DNA of 64,000 bases from Ancylobacter sp. WKF20 (GTDB taxonomy: Bacteria > Pseudomonadota > Alphaproteobacteria > Rhizobiales > Xanthobacteraceae), in contig NZ_CP121679.1 in assembly GCF_029760895.1 (NCBI RefSeq), positions 4,508,001 through 4,572,000 of the forward strand, in the 5' to 3' direction. The position numbers and the translations under genes are program-made. The notes beneath the pieces are model-generated. The model made no database searches and had not been told where the DNA came from. It worked only from the letters and a program-made list of their open reading frames with translations. Positions 7,354-15,597 of this stretch are shown here, piece after piece; position 1 is the first letter of the stretch, and each line of letters starts with the position of its first letter.

Positions 7354-9191
7354 CACGCCCCCGGATTTTTTACGAGGCCACGGAAGTCGATCACGCCGCA
7401 GCCGAAGTCGAGCCCCGCCGCGACCTTCACGGCGCGGGTGTTGAAATCGATCTCGGTGCGGATCTGCGGGCCCTCGGCGCCGGCCACATAGCCGTAGACA
7501 ATGCAGGGAGCCGAAGTCGGATCGGCGGCGATGTACCAGCCATTGCCGACGATGTTGGCATCTACGATGAGCTCCATCGTCCCCGCCCACGGGTTCACGT
7601 CCCCGCTCTTGGTGGCTGTGATGGCGGCCACCACTTGGCGGGCGCCGAGCTCCATGTCGGGTCCGACGATGAGGAAGCGCGGGGAGAGATTCAGCGCCAG
7701 CCCATCGAGGCTCTTCTGCTTGCGCAGCGCGCTCACGCTGGCATGGATCTGCGGCGCGCCGTTAATGGCCGAGCCAGTAACGAGGTTGCCATGGTCCGCG
7801 TGGAACAGGGCCTTGCTGTCCGACATCAGCGGTGCGCCGGTGAGCAGCGCATAGACCATACGGTTCTCGTCGGCAGCGGCGCCTATGGCGATCATCGAGG
7901 AGAAGTCGGCGACTGCCGATAGATCGTCATTTGCCATGGCGCGGTAGCCGATGCTGATGCCAGCATTGTATTCTTTTGCCGACACCTGCTCCCGGTTCTC
8001 GGAAATGGTGCCGTACTTCACCTCTCCGTTCTCGCCGATTTCCTTGAAACGCGGAAAGTCGCCCACCCGCAGGAAGTTGTGCGGCTTGAAGTCGTTGAAG
8101 CTGCGCCGCGCCGCCCACGCGCGATAGGTCGGCTCGGCCGCCTGGTAGTTCGCCAGCAGGCTTTTGTTCGCCGCGTCCGCCAGCAGGAGGGGGAAATCCC
8201 CCGTCGAATGGGCGCCGACAGCGCGCTCGATCAGGGCGTGCTGATCGTTCAGGTTCACGCGGTCGCCGCGCGCATGGGCGAGCGTGCCGACCATGTTCAG
8301 TGTGCGATAACCCACATACTCGCGGGCGCGGCCTTCCAGTTTGCACCGGCCGGGATTGATCCGGTGTGCGATGGCATCAGCCATGGCCGAACGGATCGCC
8401 ACCGGGTCCGTGTGGTCATGCAGGATGGTGATCGTCGGCGGCGTCCCGCGTAGCGCCTGCAGCGGGGCACTGCGGGCCTGCATGGCGGCGAAGGCAGCGG
8501 CGCTGGCGGCCTCGGCCGTCGCGCCGGCATCGATCTGCCCATCGGTCCATGCCTGGTCGAGACCAGCGAGGGAGGCGATGGTGCGGATCTGCGCATTGAC
8601 GGCGGCCCGTTCCGCGGACGCCGTGAGGTTGGGGGCCGCCGCGGCGGGCGGGGTGGACAGAGCCGGCGGGTTGGTCGGCTCGGTGGGGGCCGTCATGGTT
8701 ACACCTCGTATGGTGGCCTGGCGGTCGGCGGGAATGGGGACGATGGACAGTTCGGCCGGGGTCCAGCGCATCGCGGTCTTCACGCGCTGTCCGCCTTCGG
8801 TCGTCTCGGTCCAATCGAATACGGTGTAGCCGACGGAGACACCCCTGAGGTGCCCGTCGAGAACATCCTGAATGATCGTCTCGACATCCGGCCGCCGGGA
8901 CATCCTGATGATCGCGCGGGCCTCTCGGTTCCCGCCGACCGTCCATGCTTTGAGGACGGAGCCCAGCACGTCAGTCAGGATGCCCCGGCGGTGGCTGTTC
9001 AGGACGGGAGCGCCGATGAAGGGCGCCCAGTCCTGATTCAGTGAAAGCCGCTCGAGGAAGGGGCCGCGCGCGTCCTGGCGTTCGACCGTGGCGCCCGTCG
9101 AGAACACCACTTCAAAGGTGCGCTCGTCCGGGTTCCAGCTGGTCGCCGCCAGAGGAGCGCGGCGGGTGATGAATTCGACAGGCGCGTTCAT
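7353..9191 (-). CDS. Prohead protease-major capsid fusion protein
   Basis: A 612-residue fusion. Residues 1-165 are an S78-type prohead protease with His67 (LNSHRR) and Ser119 (RGVSVGY); a proline/alanine-rich linker covers about 166-195; a helical scaffold-like stretch follows, then a capsid domain from about 265 (ending in TEIDFNTRAVKVAAGLDFGCGVIDFRG). The protease should release the capsid domain during head maturation. Fusions of this kind are known in Hyphomicrobiales phage-like elements. Start and stop overlap neighbouring genes, so it is part of a tightly coupled operon. No frameshift or broken motif is visible. Confidence 0.92.
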   Translation of the reverse strand: MNAPVEFITRRAPLAATSWNPDERTFEVVFSTGATVERQDARGPFLERLSLNQDWAPFIGAPVLNSHRRGILTDVLGSVLKAWTVGGNREARAIIRMSRRPDVETIIQDVLDGHLRGVSVGYTVFDWTETTEGGQRVKTAMRWTPAELSIVPIPADRQATIRGVTMTAPTEPTNPPALSTPPAAAAPNLTASAERAAVNAQIRTIASLAGLDQAWTDGQIDAGATAEAASAAAFAAMQARSAPLQALRGTPPTITILHDHTDPVAIRSAMADAIAHRINPGRCKLEGRAREYVGYRTLNMVGTLAHARGDRVNLNDQHALIERAVGAHSTGDFPLLLADAANKSLLANYQAAEPTYRAWAARRSFNDFKPHNFLRVGDFPRFKEIGENGEVKYGTISENREQVSAKEYNAGISIGYRAMANDDLSAVADFSSMIAIGAAADENRMVYALLTGAPLMSDSKALFHADHGNLVTGSAINGAPQIHASVSALRKQKSLDGLALNLSPRFLIVGPDMELGARQVVAAITATKSGDVNPWAGTMELIVDANIVGNGWYIAADPTSAPCIVYGYVAGAEGPQIRTEIDFNTRAVKVAAGLDFGCGVIDFRGLVKNPGA

Positions 9192-9373
9192 GCGCGTTTC
9201 CTTCCACGCTTCGCCTGGCGCTCATCGAGGGTATGGCGCACATCGTCGAGCCAGTACTGCGCCGCCTTTTCCATCCGCCGGAGTTCATCCACGGACGGGT
9301 GCCCGCGCCTCAGCAGCGGAAATGCCTTGCGGTGAAAGCCCTGCCAGAGCGGTTGGATAAGATCCTCCCTCAT
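9188..9373 (-). CDS. 61-residue protein between portal and capsid genes
   Basis: A very basic 61-residue protein with a predicted helical core (LRRMEKAAQYWLDDVRHTLDERQ) and an Arg/Lys-rich end. It overlaps the portal gene at its start and the capsid gene at its stop by four bases each (ATGA), so it is almost surely translated. The family is not recognised. Position suggests a head-assembly helper. Confidence 0.75.
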   Translation of the reverse strand: MREDLIQPLWQGFHRKAFPLLRRGHPSVDELRRMEKAAQYWLDDVRHTLDERQAKRGRKRA

Positions 9374-10761
9374 GCCGTGGTGCCTTCCGGCTGCGGCACC
9401 TTGACGGGCGAGGTGAAGGTGAGGCCGAGCGCCTTTTCACGGGCGCGGTCGGCGGCGATCTCGGCATCAAGGGTGCCCACATCCATGCCGCGCGCCGCGA
9501 CGGCTTCCCGGCGGCTCATCAGCCCGGCATTGATGGCGTCGACTTCCGCCTGAACGTCCTTGGCGGGGTCCACCCAAGGCTGCTTGGGGGTGATCCAGCG
9601 CACCGGGACGGGATCCTCGAGGCGCCCGTCGATTCGGCCCGCGAGCCGTTCCACCGTCACCCAGTGCTTCCACGTCGGGCGCAGCATCTGGAACACGATC
9701 ACATTGTGCTGGATGGTCTCGATGCGCTGGCGCCAGCTGACGATGCCGGCACGGATGGAGCTATAGTTCACCTGCGAGAGGTCGCCCGTCATCACCTCAT
9801 AAGGCAGGCCGAGACCGGCCGCGATCTCGTGCAGGGTGATGCGGGCGAATTCGTTCGCCTCCTCGGCGATTGCCGGCGGGTTGGAGAAGGTCACATCCTT
9901 CCCGGGCGGCAGCACCACCATGGCGCCGGGTTCAAGACTGCCGATCACGGCATCACCCTGCATCTCGCCAGCGAAGGGCGTGGTGCCATCCTGCGTGGTG
10001 ATGACCCCCGCCAGAAGGGCGCCGATCTTCTGCCGGGTGATCTGCGCACCGTGCCATTCATCATGCTCGGCGATGCGCAGCACCACGGGGGCGAACCACG
10101 AAATGCCTCGCACCTGACCGGGAAAGTCCGGCCGGAAGAGATGGATGACATCCTCGGCCGGCACCCGCACCGGGTTCATGTTTGCCGGCATGGCGAGTTC
10201 ATAGCGCTGCGGCTTGATCCAGTAGGCAACGCGGGTGCCGATCGCGTCGAATTCCACGCCGTTGATGATGGCGCCGCCATCCGGCAGCGGGCGGGTCAGC
10301 GAGCCGTCGAGCTGGTCGGGATCAAGCACGCGGATGCGCAGGCCGGCACGCGTAACTGTGCGCACCGCCAGTCCCTCGCCATCCACCACCATGCTGCCGA
10401 CTAGCAGAGCACAGAGGCCGGGGAAGTCCGTCAGCCAGTCAGCGTCCGCCTCGTCGGTCCACGCCGTCCAGCGATCCGATATCGGCCCAGTGAGAGCCGG
10501 CCAGATTCCGCTGCCGACCAGCGCCGCCACCCATGCGGCCTTGGCGGCGGCAGCGTGCGGATTGTTCGCTACAAGGTAGCGGGCGCGTTGCATCAGCGGC
10601 TGGCGGGCCGCCTGCACCGCTGCCTGCGGGTTCGGCATCTTGCCCCAGCCGAAGGTGCGGCGGCCGGCGCCCGCTCCCTCGAAGGAACGACGGCGCAAGC
10701 CGATCGCGGCGAGCGAACGGTCAATCACACGTCTGGCTATGCCGACCGAGTAAGCCATCAA
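9370..10761 (-). CDS. Phage portal protein, lambda family
   Basis: A 463-residue portal protein of the lambda gpB type, which forms the ring at one capsid vertex through which DNA enters. Family features are an N-terminal ARYLVANNPHAAAAKAAWVAALVGSG segment, VLDPDQLDG, the central IHLFRPDFPGQVRGISWFAPVV motif, and EIAAGLGLPYEVMTGDLSQVNYSSIRAGI, followed by WVDPAKDVQAE. Length fits the smaller members. It ends in an ATGA overlap with the 61-residue gene. Confidence 0.94.
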   Translation of the reverse strand: MMAYSVGIARRVIDRSLAAIGLRRRSFEGAGAGRRTFGWGKMPNPQAAVQAARQPLMQRARYLVANNPHAAAAKAAWVAALVGSGIWPALTGPISDRWTAWTDEADADWLTDFPGLCALLVGSMVVDGEGLAVRTVTRAGLRIRVLDPDQLDGSLTRPLPDGGAIINGVEFDAIGTRVAYWIKPQRYELAMPANMNPVRVPAEDVIHLFRPDFPGQVRGISWFAPVVLRIAEHDEWHGAQITRQKIGALLAGVITTQDGTTPFAGEMQGDAVIGSLEPGAMVVLPPGKDVTFSNPPAIAEEANEFARITLHEIAAGLGLPYEVMTGDLSQVNYSSIRAGIVSWRQRIETIQHNVIVFQMLRPTWKHWVTVERLAGRIDGRLEDPVPVRWITPKQPWVDPAKDVQAEVDAINAGLMSRREAVAARGMDVGTLDAEIAADRAREKALGLTFTSPVKVPQPEGTTA

Positions 10762-11463
10762 TCAGGAGCCCCGAATGGAGCGCGCCTTGAGACGCAGCTT
10801 CAGCCGCTCGTCGATGCGGGCCAGGAGCGTCGTCAGGTTCAGGGCGGGGATGTCGTCGAACCGTTCCCGCACAATCTCCTTCATTTCTTCGGAGCCGGCC
10901 GAGTAGAGCTTCCTTTCGATCAGCTCGGCCTGTGCCTCGCCAAGGCTGCGGTCGCCCGTGAGGATGACGAGCGCGGCGCCGGGGACTGGCTCGTTCTCGT
11001 ACAGCAGGAAAGTCGGCTTCGCCGGGTCGCGGCTGATGAAGTCCTCATCGAAGAAGATCGTGGGATAGTCGACGATCCGGGCGAGGTCCTTTGGTGCACC
11101 ATCGGGATAGTCCGCATCCTCGAAACTGGTGCCGCCGAAAATGATCGCATGGCGCTCATCATCGGGCAGGTTGTTGATCTTCTTGTTGCCACGGCTGTTA
11201 CCCGACAGTTCGCGGGCCAGGCCGAGGAAGACGGCGCGGCTGATATCCCGCCCGCGCCGAACGCCGATGCTCATGAGCAGCGCGTGCTCGACGATGTGCG
11301 CGTAGCGATACTCGCCCCCACCGGGGCCTGGGGCGGCGCGTCGGGGAAGAATGCTCGAGCGCGCGCGCGTGACTTCTCGCTGATGGTTGGCGAATTTCGG
11401 GTGCTGCAGGGCGTACCCCACATCCCCGGAAGAGTAGGTTGCCGTCAGAATCTGGTGAAACAT
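10762..11463 (-). CDS. Protein of unknown function upstream of portal
   Basis: A 233-residue protein from the ATG at 11463, with GGAG upstream. I do not recognise the family. The N-terminus (YSSGDVGYALQHPKFANHQ.. then YRYAHIVEHALLMSIGV) faintly resembles the MerR-like helix-turn-helix plus second helix seen in some phage regulators. The C-terminal third is helical and charged (ERKLYSAGSEEMKEIVRERF). It ends one base before the portal gene, so it is read with the head operon, yet it borders the cargo block and could belong to either. Confidence 0.75.
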   Translation of the reverse strand: MFHQILTATYSSGDVGYALQHPKFANHQREVTRARSSILPRRAAPGPGGGEYRYAHIVEHALLMSIGVRRGRDISRAVFLGLARELSGNSRGNKKINNLPDDERHAIIFGGTSFEDADYPDGAPKDLARIVDYPTIFFDEDFISRDPAKPTFLLYENEPVPGAALVILTGDRSLGEAQAELIERKLYSAGSEEMKEIVRERFDDIPALNLTTLLARIDERLKLRLKARSIRGS

Positions 11464-11576
11464 GTGCCGTCTCCGCCTCTTATATGTGGGCAAGCTACAC
11501 TGATTCGATCCTAATTGGAATTCGATAAAGTGGGGCAATTCCACATTTTTAGCGGGGTCCTCGCCAGGGTCACGGC

Positions 11577-11840
11577 TCAGAGATCCATGAGCTCTTTCGC
11601 CCTATCAGCGAGCCTTTTTGCTCTCTCCAGGATATCGAAATGGGCAAAGCTAACGTTGTCGTATAGCTCCTGCCTGATCTTAAAGACGATCTCGTCGTGA
11701 TCGGGATGAACGCTGTTCTTCTCGATGCTGATTATCCGATGGAATATAGCTTCGAAATGATACTGAGAGATGGACGCCATCCGTGCCAGCGACAGAACAT
11801 CGTCGAGAAACTTCGTCTCTTCAGCAAGTTTCTCGCTCAT
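11577..11840 (-). CDS. Small helical protein, unknown
   Basis: An 87-residue, mostly helical protein (LDDVLSLARMASISQYHFEAIFHRI, then a C-terminal DILERAKRLADRAKELM helix). There is no recognised domain. Its ATG overlaps the stop of the next-upstream gene (ATGA), so the two form a pair. The pair diverges from the Xre regulator gene and is probably controlled from the shared 12209-12301 region. Base composition is less GC-rich than the head genes. Confidence 0.65.
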   Translation of the reverse strand: MSEKLAEETKFLDDVLSLARMASISQYHFEAIFHRIISIEKNSVHPDHDEIVFKIRQELYDNVSFAHFDILERAKRLADRAKELMDL

Positions 11841-12208
11841 GGCCGCGCCCCCGAAGGAAGGGGAATGGGATCCTCACGGCAGACGAGGCCGGCACCGTAG
11901 CGCTGGTGAAAAGAGTCGGCCGTGACCGACACCATGGCCACCCTCCCGGACATGACGGGGCTCTCCGAAAGGACCGGAGAGGCAAAGGCCTCCGGCTTAG
12001 GCAGCTCAACGATCGGCCGTTGATAAGCGCCGGGATAAATCTCGGCGAGCGCCGCCTCGATCTCCTTAAGAGCTCGCGCGAGGCGCTCTTGAGGTGGGGT
12101 GGCCAGCGTAACGATACTCGCGGGAACCGCTACAAGTGCCGCGCCAAGCCAAAGCGCCTGGCGCCGGTCAGAAACCACACGCTCCCGTTCGCGAACATGG
12201 CTGTCCAT
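11837..12208 (-). CDS. Small single-pass membrane protein, unknown
   Basis: A 123-residue protein from the ATG at 12208 with GGAG seven bases upstream. A charged N-terminus (VRERERVVSDRRQ) is followed by one transmembrane segment (ALWLGAALVAVPASIVTLA, residues about 18-36) and then a soluble part with LARALKEIEAALAEIYPGAY. This is an N-in, C-out topology by the positive-inside rule. No family is recognised. It overlaps the downstream 87-residue gene. A membrane effector or entry-exclusion role can only be guessed from its setting beside defence-like genes. Confidence 0.65.
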   Translation of the reverse strand: MDSHVRERERVVSDRRQALWLGAALVAVPASIVTLATPPQERLARALKEIEAALAEIYPGAYQRPIVELPKPEAFASPVLSESPVMSGRVAMVSVTADSFHQRYGAGLVCREDPIPLPSGARP

Positions 12209-12240
12209 GCGCGTGCTCCTGTGATAGTACTGATTTAAGT

Positions 12241-12261
12241 GCACTGTCCTGATAGCAGTGC
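12241..12261. promoter_or_regulatory. Inverted repeat in the divergent promoter region
   Basis: GCACTG (12241-12246) and CAGTGC (12256-12261) form an inverted repeat in the 93-base gap between the minus-strand membrane gene and the plus-strand Xre gene. It is a candidate operator for that regulator. The same gap carries GTAC at 12270 and 12296. Confidence 0.45.
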
Positions 12262-12301
12262 AAACGCCAGTACGTCAACAGGAATTCAGGACATTGTACT
12301 G

Positions 12302-12526
12302 ATGATTGCCGTTCAGTGCCGCATGGCCCGCGCCGCCTTGGGTTGGGGGGTGCGCGATCTGGCCAGAGAGGCTAACGTCTCGATCGATACGATCACCCGC
12401 TTGGAGAAGGGCGAGGCGCTTCTGCCTCGAACCGTCGAAGCGATTCAGCGGGCCCTGGAAGAGGCCGGCGTGATCTTCGTCGCAGAGAACGGTGAGGGTC
12501 CTGGCGTCCGCTTGCGCAAGCGGTAG
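12302..12526 (+). CDS. Xre-family helix-turn-helix regulator
   Basis: A 74-residue DNA-binding protein from the ATG at 12302, with AGGA upstream. The helix-turn-helix covers most of it: CRMARAALGWGVRDLAREANVSIDTITRLEKGE. The ending VIFVAENGEGPGVRLRK is common in small alphaproteobacterial Xre regulators. It lies five bases before the nuclease gene and diverges from the two small unknown genes, so it probably controls both sides. Control of a neighbouring toxic nuclease would be a usual role; this is inference. Confidence 0.87.
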   Translation: MIAVQCRMARAALGWGVRDLAREANVSIDTITRLEKGEALLPRTVEAIQRALEEAGVIFVAENGEGPGVRLRKR

Positions 12527-12530
12527 AGTG

Positions 12531-13736
12531 ATGCCCCAAAAGTCATGCCGACGGGCGCTTGTGCTGATGGATGCCGCTTCCCCCAACGTATTCTTGTCGC
12601 TCTACGAGTGGCGCCCCCGCGACAGGATGACGCCAGCGGAGAATTTCCTCACAGAGGCGCTTGTCTATGTGCTGCGCACCAATGTTGAATTGCGAGTCGC
12701 TTGGGTCAAGTTGTTGACCGATCGTGACCCTGATCCGGCCACGATCAAAATCGTAACACGTGCGTCTTACGATGTTGTCGACGGTGCGACGATATATCCT
12801 GACATTGACATTTGCGGGCGTTTTTTAGACAAAACTGAGTTCACTATTATAATCGAAAACAAATGGAATTCACCATATAGTAAAGATCAATTAGATAAAT
12901 ACTGTTTAATAATCAAGGATAATATTAATCCATTTGTTGTATTCATATGTGCGGCTTTCAACGATTACAATCAGGCGCGCACTTATGTGCCGCCCAAAGC
13001 GGGCATAGGCTTTAAGGCGCTACGCTGGGAAGATGTGTATGCATTCCTAAATTCAGCCGAAAGCCGCAATGGTCTTCTAGGGGAGTTGATCGAGTTCATG
13101 GATCGTCACGCTCTGAGCGCTCGCCCCCCAATTACAGCCTTGATGATTCAGGCGTATCTCGAAAGCAGAAATTTTCTATCCAGGCTTCAGCGCCTCGCCG
13201 AAAAGCTCCTTATGGAGCACGAATGGGAGAACATTCCCGAGCGCAACCGCGCATCAGCGCCCTACCGCATTCGTGATGTCTATGGGCGCGTGGCTATCGA
13301 GTTCGCTCCCGAAGACTGGAATGGCGCGATCACAATCGGTTTTCTTTACAACAACGGCGACCACGGGGTTCCATTCGCGGACGGTACTGCAAACAGCATC
13401 GACATCATGCTGCGGATCGAGGCCGATCCGGCTCTTGGCGATCGCCGCACTGAGGTCTTGAAGGTTCTGGCAGCCAGGCGTGGAGGTGTTGCCTCGGCTG
13501 GGGGCGTCGTTCGCTTGCTGGGAGACCGGGAGAACAAGAACCGCCATACACTCTTCATCGTGCAACGTTCGCTGCTCGACGTTATCGGGGAGATGACGAC
13601 AGAGCGCGAGCAGGCGCAGGCGATCTATAACCAGGCGAACGCGTGGCTTGAGGCACTGTTCAATGATGGTCAACTTGCTGCCGCGCTGGAAACCCTCAGG
13701 AGGTGCCTCCCAAAAGCGTCGCGGAGTATGCCATAA
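12531..13736 (+). CDS. PD-(D/E)XK nuclease family protein (PDDEXK_4-like)
   Basis: A predicted nuclease of about 400 residues. The N-terminal part holds TPAENFLTEALVYVL (a likely first acidic residue), YPDIDICGRF and the core EFTIIIENKW, which gives the D..ExK active site of PDDEXK_4 proteins; the C-terminal half is unassigned. Starts at 12531 and 12567 are both possible; I give 12531 because it follows the Xre stop by four bases. Bases 12830-12960 are strikingly AT-rich for this genome, which points to recent transfer. Proteins of this family are often found in defence islands. The DNA or RNA substrate is unknown. Confidence 0.82.
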   Translation: MPQKSCRRALVLMDAASPNVFLSLYEWRPRDRMTPAENFLTEALVYVLRTNVELRVAWVKLLTDRDPDPATIKIVTRASYDVVDGATIYPDIDICGRFLDKTEFTIIIENKWNSPYSKDQLDKYCLIIKDNINPFVVFICAAFNDYNQARTYVPPKAGIGFKALRWEDVYAFLNSAESRNGLLGELIEFMDRHALSARPPITALMIQAYLESRNFLSRLQRLAEKLLMEHEWENIPERNRASAPYRIRDVYGRVAIEFAPEDWNGAITIGFLYNNGDHGVPFADGTANSIDIMLRIEADPALGDRRTEVLKVLAARRGGVASAGGVVRLLGDRENKNRHTLFIVQRSLLDVIGEMTTEREQAQAIYNQANAWLEALFNDGQLAAALETLRRCLPKASRSMP

Positions 13737-14096
13737 GAATGACGATGTGCGTCGATCACCGGGTGCGAGAAAGCTAAAGCGAGCGATTGGGCGTGCTAGT
13801 GGACCTGCAGAGGGATGGAGGCGGCGCGGCAACGTCGCTACAAATTTAGGAACGGGGGAACTCCTCCGCCGGCTTCGTGCCAAAGACCTGCAGGATCGCG
13901 AACTTCAAAAGCGACCATGGCCTGGTCAGCAGGGAAGCGTTCATCAGCGCCGATAGCAGTGTGAAACAGCATCCGTGCCCGCCCTAAAAGATGCGTCGGT
14001 AGGGCGTCCTGCAGAGTTTGCAGTTTTTAGTGCTTGTGGCTCTGTTGCCAGGGTAGTTATAAACATGATGAACCTTAATAACGTTCGTGCCGTCCG
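13737..14096. other. Gap in the cargo block, no gene seen
   Basis: No reading frame here has a good start, codon pattern or family resemblance. The minus strand at about 13860-13950 could encode a short hydrophobic peptide (LLTRPWSLLKFAILQVFG), possibly a remnant. GGCTCTGTTGCCAG at 14037-14050 slightly resembles IS6-family ends but has no partner. Confidence 0.4.
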
Positions 14097-15311
14097 ATGA
14101 GTGTTGTGCTGCCACCTGTTATGATTGGTGAGCTCCGCCAGCTGCTGGCATCGGCAATTTCCGATTTCAAAGCATATGACCTTCCCGCGCTCTGCCGTCG
14201 GCTCAATCTTGCCGACGGCGAGGAGCAGGAAGCGTATGCAAGCAAGTTCAAGTATGCGCACAGACGGCTGATGGAGGTCTCAGCAGAGCAGGTTGTTTCC
14301 TGCGCGCGCCAATTTCTAGCCGAACGCGAAAACTTCGGGCTTGCCGAACTATTGGCCAAGATTGATGAGCAGGCAGGTCCAGCGGTCACGGCGCTCACCC
14401 GGCGGCGCCTCATCGCCCTATTCGATGAGCTACCGATTGCGTGCGATGTCGGAGACCTTGAGCTCCTGGGGACGCTCTGGCCGCTGTCATCCCTGCCCGC
14501 TCCACAGCCGAGCAGGGAAGCGACGCTTGAAGATTACCTGTACCGACACACGGTGGCTAATGACGACTTCGGGGCACGGGGCGTGCTGGAGGTTCTCGGG
14601 ATCCTCACCTGCTCGCAGAAACAGCTGTTCAAGTTTCTCGCGGCCGTCACGGGGCCTGACGCCAGATCGGGCGCCGATCAGAGTGCACTGGCCGAGAAGG
14701 TCGACGCCCTGTTGCGCCATGATGGCTTTACCTTGGCGCTGGCGGGGAGGGTATCGGGAAGCCCGTTCTATTCAGTTAAGCCTGTCCCCACCGGATCCCC
14801 GGCGGACGAGAGCATATCGGCAGCGCTCGCCGCATTCGATCCGACCCATGTGCACGAGCGCTGGACAATGGCTATGGAGCGCCGCGCTTCAGAGCCGGCA
14901 GGCGCGATCACGCTTGCCCGCACCTTGCTGGAGGATGTCTGCAAATGGATCCTCGATCAGGCCGGGAATACTTGGCAGGAGACGGACGACCTACCGACGC
15001 TTTACCGCAAACTTTCTAAGGTCCTGAAGCTCGCGCCTGACGACCACACCGAACAGATCTTCAAGCAAATACTAGGAAGCTGTCAATCAGTTGTGGAATC
15101 GCTGGGTGCGTTACGCAACAAATTGAGCGACGCACACAGCCCTGGTCCGAAACGTGCTCGCCCCCAAGCGCGGCATGCCGAGCTCGCGGTAAATCTCGCC
15201 GGCGCGATGGCAACGTTTCTGGTAGCCACTTGGGAAGCTCGGCGTGTTGACGCGGGGGACCAATCAGCATCGCTGAGCACTCCCAGCGGAAGCGGTCAGG
15301 TAAACGGATAA
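14097..15311 (+). CDS. Abi_C-domain (HEPN-like) abortive-infection protein
   Basis: A 404-residue protein whose C-terminal third is the Abi_C domain found in abortive-infection proteins: ARTLLEDVCKWILD, LPTLYRKLSKVLKL, QIFKQILGSCQSVVESLGALRNKLSDAH, then ARHAELAVNLAGAMATFLVATWEA. The RNKLSDAH stretch has the Arg-x6-His pattern of HEPN ribonucleases. The N-terminal 250 residues are helical and unassigned, perhaps a sensor. The start at 14097 has no clear ribosome site; 14121 is an alternative. It stands alone as a transcription unit between the nuclease and the ATPase-PIN pair. RNA cleavage on infection is a family-based guess. Confidence 0.83.
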   Translation: MSVVLPPVMIGELRQLLASAISDFKAYDLPALCRRLNLADGEEQEAYASKFKYAHRRLMEVSAEQVVSCARQFLAERENFGLAELLAKIDEQAGPAVTALTRRRLIALFDELPIACDVGDLELLGTLWPLSSLPAPQPSREATLEDYLYRHTVANDDFGARGVLEVLGILTCSQKQLFKFLAAVTGPDARSGADQSALAEKVDALLRHDGFTLALAGRVSGSPFYSVKPVPTGSPADESISAALAAFDPTHVHERWTMAMERRASEPAGAITLARTLLEDVCKWILDQAGNTWQETDDLPTLYRKLSKVLKLAPDDHTEQIFKQILGSCQSVVESLGALRNKLSDAHSPGPKRARPQARHAELAVNLAGAMATFLVATWEARRVDAGDQSASLSTPSGSGQVNG

Positions 15312-15597
15312 CGGAGGATCGAAATGAAAGTGTCGATCGGCGGCATCACCCGCCCGATATAGCTTGGCAGCGATGTCGGGCGTGACGGCATGTTCCCGAG
15401 CCGTTCGAGGGGGCGCCCAACTGCCCGTGCCTCGCGGAGTCCTCTATTTCTAGCAGAGGCACGCCATGGCATTCACTACTTCCGCGACCACCTGCCGCTC
15501 GAAGCCGCCGAACGGTACATCGAGCGTGCGAAGGAGCGCTTGCCGTCGCTCGGACGGGGACGGGAAATTGGGTCCGCTGAAGTTTGATCGGCGGCCT
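15312..15597. other. Gap in the cargo block, possible gene remnant
   Basis: This gap lies between the Abi_C gene and the PIN gene on the other strand. A short plus-strand frame (15390-15587) ends in HYFRDHLPLEAAERYIERAKERLPSL, which reads like a real helix, but its N-terminal half is low-complexity Arg/Ser and no start signal is seen. A gene remnant is possible; I do not call a gene. Confidence 0.35.

Noticed and set aside
14037..14050. GGCTCTGTTGCCAG resembles an IS6-family terminal repeat
   Set aside because: There is no inverted partner, transposase or target duplication nearby, and the match is short and imperfect.
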